Positions 49,657 to 60,421 of a DNA stretch of 64,000 nucleotides are shown one piece after another. The notes beneath the pieces were generated by a model. That model saw only the letters and a list, made by a program, of their open reading frames with translations, was not told the DNA's origin and searched no databases. The position numbers and the translations under genes were made by a program. Position 1 is the stretch's first letter. Each line of letters begins with the position of its first letter. This DNA comes from Epichloe hybrida (Eukaryota; Ascomycota; Sordariomycetes; Hypocreales; Clavicipitaceae). The stretch spans positions 1,860,001-1,924,000 of the forward strand of contig JAFEKR010000010.1 in assembly GCA_019022495.1 (NCBI GenBank), given 5' to 3'.

Positions 49657-50295
49657 GTTCTAAGTATATATTAGAGTAGCCTTTATAAGCTTAATATGCT
49701 TTATTAAAGGGTTTATTATAAAGGAGGCTAGCTTTAAAGCTATAAAGGCTATATTAGGTCTTCTAATAATGTAAAGATAGACTAAAGAGCTAATAACTAC
49801 TCTATAGTAATTAATCTCTTTATTAGTAGCCTTACTGTTATTTAGGATAATTATAGCTATTATTAAAGATATTATAATTAAGCTCTTTAAATTATTATTA
49901 ATAATATTAGGGATAAACTTCTAAGCTATCTTTTAAATATATGATTCCTATAATAACTATATCTCTTTAGTATTATAATTCCTAATGATTTTAATGCCTA
50001 GGAATCACTTTAAATTGCCTTAGTCTTTAATATCTAGACTGTTTATTAACTACTTATATAGCTCTTTAAATTCTGCTTTAAATCTATTTAGAAATAGCAC
50101 TATAATATTATCTACGTAGAAAAACAGGATAAATCTGCCTTTTGTGAAGATACATAGGTCTTCCTTTCCTTAGATAAAGCTAAGATTTAACAGGAATTAC
50201 ATTAGGTATAGAAACCATTATTAAGGAGCTTCCTATAGCCTATATAATGCTCTGGTTATCTTCTAGAGATAACCTTATGTATTTATACCCTCTAG

Positions 50296-51234
50296 CAGAG
50301 TATTGTTTGTAGTGTAGTTAGTGTAGTTTGTAGTGTAGTGTAGTTTGTAGTGTAGTTACTGTTAAAAATAAGACCTATTTTTAGCCCTTTCTAGTTAAAG
50401 GACCTTTCTATTACTAGCTTGCATTGCAAGCCTGACAGCTGCACTGCAGCTGTCAACGGTCGCGAAGGTGGCTGTCAATGGCTACGTCGCAGCTGTTAAC
50501 AGCTGCGACCGACCGTGTGGATGACTAATCTAAATCAATTATCAATTGTGGATTATTCAATTGCGTTGTGGCTACAAGCGCAGCCATAACCGCAGCGCCA
50601 CTAGTAATTAGGTAAGCTAGGGTGACGTAAGCAGGTTACCCTATAGCTATCTTTGACAGCGATTTTCTCTTTAACTAGAGGTCATACAAAAGTCTTACAT
50701 ATAGCAAATTAAAGCTAGAAGACAGGGCTTTCATTTTATGCAGGAATATTTTTTGGACTAAAATTTGGTGCATACGGGTTGCTAGTTTGTATGGTGGTGA
50801 GTCGATTTTTTGGATTTTACATACAAATGAATTTTGCAGAAAATAAAAAGTGGCCCGTAAGACCTCTTTAGCGGTCCGGATCCACCGATACGGTCGGTGG
50901 GTATATGAGAGGAAGAAGATCTTTTCAATCTAGCTAGATAGCTAGGCCTCTCAATCCAACAGCCGCATTGCCCGTACAACGTCACTAAAATCAATTCTAT
51001 TGGTATATAAGATATCGTAAAAGTCATCTAGATTGAATTCAATTAGTTGATAACTGCCGAAACCTTCCGTTGCGTTGCGTTGAATATTCAACGTGGTGGC
51101 TCTATTGGTCCCCGACCGTAGAAGCTACACTTGTACAGCTGTTGCCAGCTGGCAACTAGCTCCCTACATTTCAATAGTTACTACACTACACTACAAATAC
51201 TACACTACACTACACGTTTTAGTGCAATACTCTG
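50296..51234. mobile_element. Short fold-back MITE (117 bp) of the hAT-like family, split by an 814-bp insertion
   Basis: The tips CAGAGTATTG and CAATACTCTG are flanked by the exact duplication CCCTCTAG (50288-50295 and 51235-51242). The empty site is present near 1240 in family A copy 1. Removing the insert at 50361-51174 and its duplicated 8 bp leaves 117 bp made only of the tips and the GTAGTGTAGT arrays. It is therefore an internally deleted relative of the 2-kb copies. Its array sequence is less mutated (TTTGTAG kept, not TTTATAG). Confidence 0.85.
50361..51174. mobile_element. Unclassified 814-bp insertion without RIP, palindrome-rich
   Basis: The 8-bp sequence TAGTTACT is duplicated at 50353-50360 and 51175-51182; copy B has it once at the equivalent place. 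The inserted DNA has ordinary composition with plentiful CpG, CpA and TpG, unlike everything around it. It holds perfect palindromes at 50417-50431, 50434-50454, 50486-50509 (24 bp, centre GTTAAC), 51078-51093 and 51141-51156. The terminal inverted repeat is weak at best (GTTAAAAATA against TTGAAATGTA). The longest frame, 81 codons on the minus strand (51027-50782), resembles nothing I know. An 8-bp duplication suggests a hAT-type non-autonomous element. Confidence 0.65.
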
Positions 51235-54200
51235 CCCTCTAGTGGCTTATAGAAGATAGGTTCTTTAAGTTTTATATATGGGAAGGCATTCTAAATGTTA
51301 TATTAACACATATTAAGATTATTAGTATAGTAAATAGCAAGTAATATACATAGAGATTATAAAGTAAGCGTAGTAGCGTAGTTATTAAGGTTATCCTTTA
51401 GTTATTAGTTACCTTAGATTACTATTTAAGCCTTAAACTCTATAATAATACCTTTTTTATTAGTTTTATACTTAAAAACCTATTTAAGGTTAATAATTTC
51501 CTTAAGATTAAATAATTTATCTAGTATATTCTCCTAGTAGTTTAAGGATTAAAGCTTTAAAAGCTCCTTTATAATCACTTTCTTCTAGTAGTTATAATAT
51601 AATAAGGCTATTGCCTAATGATAATGCGTAGGTTCTAGAGGCATATCTTTAATATGTAAACTATATTAAGTTCCTTAGAATACTATTAAGAAAGCAAAAG
51701 AAAACTATGCTTACCTAGCTTTCCTTATTTCCTTTCTTTAACATTTCCTAGTAATAATATTATTTATATTAATGCTATTATTACAAGGACTATAATTCTC
51801 TATAGCCTTACTGCCTTTTATAGTAAATTCACTAGTCTTTATAGTAGTTACTATATAATTAGCTATTGCCTTACTTATAATTTTATTAATCTTATAAAAT
51901 AGCGTATTATTACCTTATACTTAAAGCTCTAAGTTCTCTATAGTAACTAGCGCCTTCTAAGAGAAGTTAGGAGAGGTTAAAAGTATACTAGAAAGGTCCT
52001 CTTTATCCCCTATTATATAAGGAGGTGTTTTTACTTTAAATTACTTATTTTCCTAGCCTATAGCTAATAGTAAAGAGATAGGATTATTCTCTTTAAGCTC
52101 TATTCTAATAAGATTTACACTAATCTCCTTATTAAGGTCTTTAGCTTTAAGCTCTTTAAGTAACTTAATTATTAATATCTTCTTCTATTAAGCTAATTCT
52201 AGCTTTTCTTCTAGCTTAAAGAAGGAGTTCTTATTAAACTAAACACATGCTAATATAATAACCTTATAATTATAAAGCAAAGGCACCTATATAATATATT
52301 ATAACTTGCCTCTATAACTAATAAGGTATCTAATATAAGCTTTTTACTTTAACTATAGTATTACATTATGCGATTTGATATGCTCTAAAGCCTTTATTAT
52401 TATTAGAAAAGCCTTATATCTATAAGCTTATAGATATGTAATTAAAGGCTTTTAAACCTCTAATATTTATAAATAGGCTAGGACTGTTTTCTATGCCTAA
52501 TTTCACTAGAGTTTATAGGGTATAACCTAATTCTTATAATATTTAAAGGGTGTTTTATTTAGTAAATAAACTACTATATTAAAGACCTTATTATTAAGTT
52601 CTAAAGGAAGGTAAGCTTTAAGGCTTAATATATAAGCCTTTTACTTAACCACCCCCCTAGATCTCTTTGCCTTTTTATTTTAACTAGGCATTAAGGGAGC
52701 TAAATTATAGACTATAATACTAGTAAAGGCTATCTTATCTCTTATACTCTCTATAAATAAAGCCTTTTTAATATCGCTATGTAAAAAGCGTAATTAAACC
52801 CTAAATTATATATATAGGAACGCTATTATTATATAGAAGCTATTATGAATTCTATCTTTAGTCTTAAATAAATAGAAAAAACACATTAAGGTTATAAGGT
52901 ATATAAAAACACACTAATACTAATTACTATTCTAGCAAGGAGAGTTATAATACTCTAGATTAACTAAAAGGCTATATCTAGGTCCTTAAGGAAGCCCTTC
53001 TAGTATAACCTATAATCTCTAGTACTTAGCTTTACCTATAGTATAAATCTTACACTCTATAAGCTTAGGTCCTATTAATTTAATACTAAGGGTAGTGTTT
53101 ATAATCTCTATAAAGGCTTTCTTATCTAGATAACTATATTATTAATGCTAAAGCTCTATATTTTCTTTTATAGGTAGCCTTAGTGCTTTACTAGTTATAG
53201 TATAGGCCTCTTTTAGGTTATCTAAGAGTATAGATAATATATAAAGCTTATTAATATTATAAAGCTTAGTAATAGGATACTTTCCTTAGAATAGGAAGCT
53301 TTTCTTCTAGTTCTAATAGATCCCTGCCTTTATTAGAATTATTGCTAATACTAGGTTTATGTGAAATTCTAGAATTAGCAAAGCACTTTACACTATAATC
53401 CTTCTTAGTCTTTATAATACTAGATCTATAATAGATATATAGACTAGTCCTTATCCTAAGGATATATAGATTATGCCTCTAGCTCTAACCTCTATTATAA
53501 TAGTTCCGTTAAACTTAGACTATTTAAACTAATGAATATTATTAAAAATATAAACATTAGCTCTAGAATTATAGATAACTATATTCTAATTCCCTTTAGA
53601 GCTATCTATAGCGTTTAAAGTTAAATATATAACTTCCCTTAAAGGTTAAGAGCTTTATAAGCGTATAAATAATAATATATTTATAGTATTATCTCCTAGA
53701 GTTACCGTAAGTAAGTTATTCGTTAAGTTCTATAAGGGGATAATAATATTACTACTTTTCTCCCTTTTCTTTAGTTTTTAACTTATAGCTTTTAATCTCT
53801 CTTATAGGTTCTCCTTAAGGTATCTCTTAATATTATCCTTAGAGTTCTTCCTAACTTCCTAGTCCTTAGGAGTAGCCTCTAGCTTATAAAGAGCTTTAAA
53901 TAAATTATAGGATTCCCACTACTTTAATATATTATAAATATTATAACTAGAGTATCTAGGGCACTTCCTTTACTTTAATCTATTCTAACTATTTAATCTA
54001 TTAGTAGTAATAGTATTATTAGCTAATTTTATTATTATTAAGCTCTAAGGAGCTTTATAATCTCTTTTAAACTTACTAACTACCTTAAGGAAGCTATTAT
54101 TCTCTCCTTTATTAAGTAAGTTATTCTATTTCTTCTAGAATACCTTAAATTTACTTTAAAGAGGGATAATAAACTTATATAGTATTATCTCCTTAGTCTA

Positions 54201-54978
54201 TTAAGTCTTAAGATCTAGATAATTCCTTTATAGTACCTTTATTATTATAGCTTACTTATACTAATTATAAGTACCTTTAGCTTATAAGTAATTATTAAGG
54301 TAATTCTCTATAAGGATAAGTATTTTCTTAGCGTTTAGCTTATATTAATTATAAAGAAGCTTAGTATTTTATAGGTATAATATTAAACTAACTCCTTTTC
54401 CTTTACTTTAGTGTTAAAGTTAAGAGAGTCTTATATATTCTTTAAAAGGGTCTTATAAATATACTCCCTAATCTTTAGTATTTACTTTAATAGGTTTATA
54501 TACTTTATAAGGTTAAATTAAAGCTCTTTATATTTAAAGTTAAATTAGTCCTTTATATCTTTATAAGTAATCTTCTAATCTTTAAGAGCATTAGGGTTAT
54601 CTAGCGTAATCTCTAGTTATAAACCCCTCTAGGGGTATGTAGGCATTATAAGTTCTTTAAGTAATTTAACCTTATTAGGATTAATATACTCCTAAACACT
54701 ATATAATTCCATGTAGTTCTTAACCTAGGCAAACCACTTAATCTAATCCTTCTTTAATAATAACACTATATTTAGAGTTTCTTTAGATATTATAAAGGGG
54801 AATATATTAGGAATATATTAGTTAACTAAAGCGTAGGATAAGGGTTTTAACTAATTAATATAATAAAGGGGTGATTATCTCGTGATATAGGTAAGCGTTA
54901 ATTAATAATATTTAACAGAGCTTATATCTTTAATAATAATCAATAAAAATAGCAATTAAAGCCTCCTAGGCTTATAAC

Positions 54979-55209
54979 TATTAGGGTAAGGGTGTAAATA
55001 GATAATAGAAAGCGTTTAATTTAGTTAATTAGAGGTGTAAATAGCACCTAACTTTTGTACCTAAAAGGTACATAGTGCGCTATAGTAATAACTAGTCTAT
55101 AGAGGTACTTCTAATATATTATATCCACTAATATCTAACCTTGCGTTTTATCCCTGTTAATGCGCGCTGCCCTCATATAACCTATGCTTCAAGGGAGCTC
55201 TCCCTGACA
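54979..55209 (-). repeat. Right LTR of copia family A copy 2 (5' LTR in coding sense)
   Basis: It begins TATTAGGGTAAGGGTG, the RIP-altered inner end, and finishes CTCTCCCTGACA, the intact outer end. Outer ends of both LTRs are spared, in mirror image. Confidence 0.93.
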
Positions 55210-55483
55210 AGTAGGTACTTACTCCAACGTCGGCGCTGTAGAGGACAATACAGATAATCGAAAGTACAAGTGACAGATATGAATCTATAGAATGGTATAC
55301 CCCCTCCCCAATGCCCCCGCTAACGGGGCTTCACGGCTGGAACACATCGGGGAAGGCGCGACGCAAACCGCCCAGAGTGAATCCATCCATGTTCACAAAT
55401 TGTATTGACTTTTTTTACTTCTCGGTAACCACCCGTCGTCACCATCTCCTCCCGTCAAGAAATCCTGCCATTGCAAATCCAAG
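55210..55483. other. Short region between LTR and acetyltransferase start
   Basis: It begins with the duplicated AGTAG and contains the leader and core promoter of the acetyltransferase. Before the retrotransposon inserted, this was the spacer behind the beta-subunit gene. No RIP-type degradation is visible. Confidence 0.65.
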
Positions 55484-56267
55484 ATGGCGAGCACGGAAAA
55501 GGACCCGGAAACCATTGCTTTCGCAAAGACGCTCTCTAACATCCCGTGGTGCGAACAATACGAAAGGATGATCTCGGGGCAATTGGATGTCCCTAGAATG
55601 AAAATCATCCCCTTGTGATTCTTCAGCACCAACACTGTCCCGACTTCCCCAGATACGACGCGCAAGTCAAGGAACTTGTAGAAGGTCGGTTCCGCGCCAG
55701 ACGCCTCATGCACAAATACAACAACCACTTCCCCGATGACGCCACGTCGGACTCTCTAGTCGCGGACAGAGAGGCCATGCTCAAGCAAATGTTGGGCAGT
55801 ATCGGCCAGGGAGCCTTCATTGAGCCACCGCTCAACATTGACTATGGGTGCAACATCTCCATTGGTCATACGTTTTACTCCAACTTCAAGTAAGCCATCA
55901 GCGCTCTCGCCCACTCACAACATGCGCATTCACCTGATCCTGTACCAGTCTTGTCATTCTAGATTGCGGCATGGTAAAGATTGGAAACCGCGTCATGTTT
56001 GGCCCATTCGTGTCCATCTTTGCCGCTACCCACGAGACGGGCGTGCAATCACGACGTGACGGAGTCGAGTATGCCAGTTCTGTCGAGGTTGGGGACGATT
56101 GTTGGATCGGCGGAAACACGACGATCATGCCTGGCGTGAAGATCGGCAAGGGATGCACCATCGGAAGTGGCTCTGTCGTGACAAAGTCGATCCCTGATTT
56201 CTCGGTGGCTATCGGAACGCCAGCTAGAGTTATCAGGACGGTAAGTGCTGTACCTGACGTCGAGTAA
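55484..56267 (+). CDS. Maltose/galactoside-type O-acetyltransferase (left-handed beta-helix), first splice donor non-canonical
   Basis: Three exons are proposed: 55484-55584, 55653-55889 and 55949-56267, coding 218 residues. The N-terminal maltose acetyltransferase region (PWCEQYERMISGQLY, then ELVEGRFRARRLMHKYN) leads into hexapeptide repeats (PPLNIDYGCNISIGHTFYSN, VMFGPFVSIFAATHETGVQ, DDCWIGGNTTIMPGVKIGKG, CTIGSGSVVTKSI, IGTPARVIR). The His of AATHET is the expected catalytic base; acetyl-CoA is the donor and the acceptor is unknown. Intron 2 (55890-55948) is normal. Intron 1 (55585-55652) restores the family sequence exactly only if its donor is GGATGT, where GTATGT is expected. No GT donor keeps the frame, so the gene may be damaged. 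A GTAAGT at 56240 could start a third intron, giving a slightly shorter C terminus. Confidence 0.75.
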
Positions 56268-56567
56268 AGTAAAGATGATATTGGTAGAAATAGGTATGCT
56301 CAGAAGCCGTAGAGGCTATAGCCAGATCAGCATGCGTCCACGTACAGCCGGAGGACCGGCGTCGTTACGGTGAAAAGGGACTCTTTTGCTTCTTGAACCA
56401 GGTGAATTTGGCATTCCAACCCCCCTCCCCAAGTATAGACTGAATTCTATTTGTGTTTTGCGCATCCCAATCTAGGACCTGTCCGTACAGTTGAAAGATC
56501 CTCCACATCCTACTACCATCCATTGCTCGTACGAATTACATGTTTTTTCTTTTTGTCCAGTGCCACG
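56268..56567. other. Convergent 3' intergenic region
   Basis: 300 bp lie between the acetyltransferase and transporter stop codons, where the two genes converge. No gene and no clear repeat are seen. Confidence 0.6.
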
Positions 56568-58271
56568 TTACTCCTTCTTTTTACCGATACGAGGAAAGCA
56601 AAACCAAATGCCAAGCATAACGAACAATTGAGAAAGCACAATTGGCTGCAAGACCTTTGGATCCTGTGATTGCGCCAACATGCCAGTCACAAACGGGACA
56701 ATGGCAGCACCACATCCGCCAAAAGCAGACGCAAATCCGATGACGACAACATGGTGCTGACGAGGCAACAGTCTGCTCGCGACAAAAATGGCATTAGGAA
56801 AAAGAGGACCGAGAAAGAAACCCTGAAAGGCGACGGCGACAGCGGAGACATAGAACTGAGGAACCAGCCAAAAGACGAGTTCCAGACCTGCAGCCGCTCC
56901 AATATACATCTGTCGGACGCGTTAGTGGCCCCGTCGCATGCTCGGATGAAGCAGAAGAGAGATTTTCTCCTACACCAGTGGACAACTTGACGCCCAGCCG
57001 AGGAGTCACGAATCCTAGAGTGGCACTACCGACGGTGATGCCAAGCCAGAAGCCAACAGCCGACATGCCACTTGCGAACGGCTCGCCATTTCGAACACGC
57101 AGCATGAAGACAACAATCCAGCCTCCAAGGGCAACCTCGATACCGACGAGGCAGAGAAGGAACAGTGCTGCTACCCAGGAGACTCGAGCGGACGGCATCT
57201 TGAACAGGGCGTCGGTGAGGCCCATCTCCTTTTCAAATTCGTTAGTCTTGTAAAGCCGTCGGTACTCCGCGCCAGAAGATTCCCAGAACGCCCATGCCAG
57301 GCAGAGCGTTTCGACCGCTGCCAAGCCAATCTATCAAGGAGTCAACAAAGGGCATTTCTCCGGTCCTCAAAGAAAAAAGGGGATACGAGAAAACAAAACT
57401 CACCATGATGTAGTAGAACGAAAACCATTGCAAATCTGCCTTTGTGACAAGCGTTGTGGCAATCAACGGACTGACCACACTACCTACACCATAAAAGGCG
57501 TGCAACAACCCCAACAGCTCACTAGAATTGGCGAGGTTGCCAACCCATGCATTCCACGACGCGTCCGCCACTCCGTTTCCAAACCCCGCGAGAAGAAATG
57601 CAAACACAAGCGCCGTGTACGGCGGGTGGAGCGCGATGATGGTGTAGGCCGCCACGTGGCAGCCTCCGCAGATGACGGCGATCCCTCGTTGTCCCAGCTT
57701 GTGATGCAGGTAGTTGCTCAGCAGCGCAGACGACACATATCCGATGACGGGTGACAGGAAGACGAGGGAAACGACAATGTACGAAAGATGGTAGAAGCTC
57801 TGGAGCTGAGCATGCAATTGTTAGTGCTTCGTCGCCGATGCAGAGGTCCCGGGCGCCAGAGACTGCGTACATATGGAATAAGAGGCTGTCGATTGCGAAT
57901 TCAGTTCCCCAGTCAGCAGTGAGCACGCATTCGTGAGTTGGCGACATGGGCTCCATGTTGCGACTTACGCCGTACGCAGCATCGTTGGCCCCCATGACCA
58001 GGAAACAAAAGAATGCGGCGGCGAGACGGATCATGCTCGCGGGCGACTCGTTCCACCTCTTTGCGGCGGCCGAAATGGCGGGTGTCGGGCATGGTTCCGA
58101 GCCGCCATTCTCTCCCAAAAGAGACGCTCTTCCTGAGGAGGGCGGAACATGTGCTCTGATGATGCGTCGTGGCTCTTGATCATCCGGCTTGATGGGCGCT
58201 GGCTCGGTCGGCATGTGGTTCAGCTGAATGGCTAATGGCTGGAGCCATGGTTGTGGTGGTTGACACGGCAT
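56568..58271 (-). CDS. Major facilitator superfamily transporter
   Basis: Five exons (58271-57969, 57885-57871, 57805-57404, 57330-56974, 56909-56568) give 472 residues in consistent phase. A hydrophilic N terminus of about 80 residues precedes the first membrane segment (LAAAFFCFLVMGANDAAYG), then PLIPY from a 15-nt second exon, LQSFYHLSYIVVSLVFLSP, AYTIIALHPPYTALVFAFLLAGFGNG, LLGLLHAFYGVGSVVSPLIAT and more helices, about 12 in all. The FGNG, HAFYGVGS and final FASAFGGCGAA blocks match a fungal MFS group that includes yeast Bsc6; the substrate is unknown. Introns are 64-83 bp. A second in-frame ATG at 58214 (MPTEP) is possible. It lies between the acetyltransferase and the succinyl-CoA ligase alpha gene and may export or import a metabolite of that locus (inference). 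Confidence 0.9.
57871..57885 (-). other. 15-nt micro-exon of the MFS transporter
   Basis: CCTCTTATTCCATAT (minus strand) lies between GACAG and GTACGC and encodes PLIPY in phase 0. Related transporters have ALIPY at this point, directly after the NDAAYG motif, which supports the exon. Confidence 0.8.
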
Positions 58272-58825
58272 GATGAGCTGGAGATGCTTTTTCCAGCTCG
58301 CCGAGCAATTGGCAATTATTCCCTAAGATGTAGCTATTTTATATGACCATGAAAGATGCTGTTAATTTTTATAATAATAATTAATAAACGCAAGCCGCAC
58401 TGAAATTAGGCAGGTGGACCGTTGATCCGGATCCACAGACTATAACGCGGTATGCGCATTCAATAAATGGTGTGCACGGAGTACTCCGTATACAGTCTAA
58501 TCCCTGTTGGATTTTACACGAGGTACATGACCAGGGGCAGCAGGCCAATGATAGACTTTTTTATCGCACTAACTGAGGGTGAAGGGTACCTTGGTTTACG
58601 TGTATTTCACTAGAACCACTTGGTACCTCTTACTAGCGTAATACAATGTACATATGCGCACTTGCCGAGTAGTGACCTGGCAATCAGTAGCCAGGTGCCC
58701 AGCGGGGCTCCCTGGCTCTCCAGCGGGGCAGGGGCTCTATTCTGGCGCTGATCGGGATCAGAATTGGGTCGGAAAATTTTGCTGAGACAATTGATATTTA
58801 TTCACTTCGCCAACGTGGCTCAGCC
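58272..58825. other. Intergenic: promoter of the MFS gene and 3' side of the alpha-subunit gene
   Basis: No gene is seen. It holds an AT-rich patch near 58330-58390 and the palindrome ACGGAGTACTCCGT at 58476-58489. Confidence 0.6.
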
Positions 58826-60206
58826 CTACCGACCCAACAACTTCTTCATCGTGGCCCCCATCACGCCCGGGTCAGAAACGATTACCGCGCCAGCATCCTC
58901 CAAGGCCTTCGCCTTCTCAGCAGCCGTGACATCTCTCGCTGTCAGTATCGCGCCTGCATGCCCCATGGTCTTGCCGCGCGGGGCCGTCTGCCCTGCAACC
59001 ATGGCCACAATCGGTTTCGGATGCCGTGTTGATCTCCGGTACTTTTTGATCATCTCCGCTGCTCGTAGTTCCTGCTCACCGCCGATCTCCCCAATCACGA
59101 CGATGCCTTCTGTTTCCTCGTGGTCGAAAAAGACCTTGAGGGAGTCGACTATTGTTGTGCCTGAAATGATGAGTCAGCTCGCTGTGTGGACCGGCAAAGG
59201 GAACAGCAACCCCTTTTCTCCTCTCTTTTTTTGGGTTTGTTGGGGGGCGTCCCTGGTGCTCCGTGACGTACCAGGCATGGAATCGCCTCCCACAGCAATC
59301 ACAAAGCTCTGTCCCAGCCCAGCCGCGCTCGTTGACCCTACCGAGTCGTAGCTCAGCGTTCCCGACTTGGACACGATGCCCACGCAACCCCTTTGATACT
59401 GGCGAAACGGCATGATTCCCACGCGACATTGGTTTGGCGCAATGATGCCCGGACAATTCGGTCCCACGAGCCGAGACCTGCCCTGCGTCCGCAGCACCTC
59501 CTGTATACGGAGCAGATCGTGGACGGGAATGTGCTCGGCCACGGAGACAACGACGGGTACCTCTGCCTCGATGGCTTCAATGATGGCCTTGGCGGCAAAT
59601 TGGGCGGGCACAAAGACTGCGCTCACATGAGGCTTGGCCTGTGCCATTGCCTGTGTTCTGGACTGTCAATGATATCGCCCCCCCCCCCACCCTCCATCCT
59701 GGCCCTCTGCGTTGCCCGATCTTGTTCCGTTCGTTCTGATTCAACAGCCCGATCACCGGAGGGAAATTTGTGTGTGCTGAACATACTTCTCTCACGGTCC
59801 CAAACACGGGCAGACCAAGATGTACTTGGCCGCCCTTTCCAGGCGAGACGCCGCCCACAACTTTGGTGCCATACTCTATGGTATCTTTAGCATTTGAAGT
59901 CGCCTAGTCGTTCTTGATGTCAGCATTCGTGTGGCTGTCAAGAAAGGGGGGTTCTGCGACGCGCGCATGTCGCCGTACTGCCTGGCCCGTGAATCCTGCC
60001 ATAATATCACAATCAGCTTCTCAGCTGCGCTCCAAGTAGTCCCACGGCCACTCACCCTGGTACATTATGCGTGTGTTCTCGTCGATGTGCCTCAAATTGT
60101 CTATCGTGCTGTCGTAATCCGCCATGCGCCTGCTTGATGTCGAGAACGCTCGGTGAGGGGGATGAGACTGGCAGATGCCGCGCATGCGGAATGCGATGCG
60201 CAACAT
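58826..60206 (-). CDS. Succinyl-CoA ligase alpha-subunit-like protein, mitochondrial
   Basis: Five exons (60206-60056, 59995-59979, 59903-59787, 59650-59272, 59160-58826) give 332 residues with all phases consistent. The second exon is only 17 nt and completes GFTGQA. The N terminus ([10 protein letters not shown]...AFSTSSRR) is a typical mitochondrial targeting peptide. Family blocks are [41 protein letters not shown] (near 157-167), [18 protein letters not shown] and [16 protein letters not shown], where His289 is the phospho-histidine expected in the catalytic cycle. It should pair with a beta subunit to interconvert succinyl-CoA and succinate, and a beta-like gene lies in the same locus. 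It shows departures from the housekeeping sequence ([24 protein letters not shown]), so it is probably a paralog. Intron 3 is 136 bp, the longest in the window. An in-frame codon further upstream is GTG only, so the ATG at 60206 is chosen. Confidence 0.92.
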
Positions 60207-60421
60207 GATGCTGGTGTTGTTGTTTTGATCGCCCACGAGTAAATCACATCAGCGATTGCCCGTTACAAGAAGGCTTGACGGGCACAAAAGGGTTCCTGGG
60301 CCGGGGTGGTCGTGGACAAGCTGGCGAGTCGACGGCTATAAGGCCTCGGCAATAAACTCGACCCCGCCATCTCCCCGGGTCGGGTCGGGTCGGGTCGGGT
60401 CAGGTCCGGTCCGGTGCTGCG
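60207..60421. other. Promoter region of the alpha-subunit gene, ending at a retrotransposon
   Basis: Only about 215 bp of ordinary DNA remain upstream of the start codon. It contains a GGGTC pentanucleotide array (about 60376-60401) followed by GGTCC units, close to the transposon boundary. The insertion may have cut the promoter short. Confidence 0.6.

Larger units (their letters stand above)
46814..55209 (-). mobile_element. Complete Ty1/copia retrotransposon, family A copy 2, RIP-degraded
   Basis: 231-bp LTRs (46814-47044 and 54979-55209) enclose the body. The flanking duplication AGTAG is exact (46809-46813 and 55210-55214). Near 50110-50140 the minus strand encodes ILFFYVDNIIVL, a copia reverse transcriptase core with one Asp changed to Asn. 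The 5' LTR is the right one. Without the nested elements at 47662-49656 and 50296-51234 the length is about 5.45 kb. All frames are closed by stops. The element separates the beta-subunit gene from the acetyltransferase gene, which were about 0.3 kb from each other (stop to start) before insertion. Confidence 0.93.

Noticed and set aside
50782..51027. 81-codon minus-strand frame inside the 814-bp insertion
   Set aside because: It is short, has no family resemblance, and fits a non-autonomous element without coding capacity.
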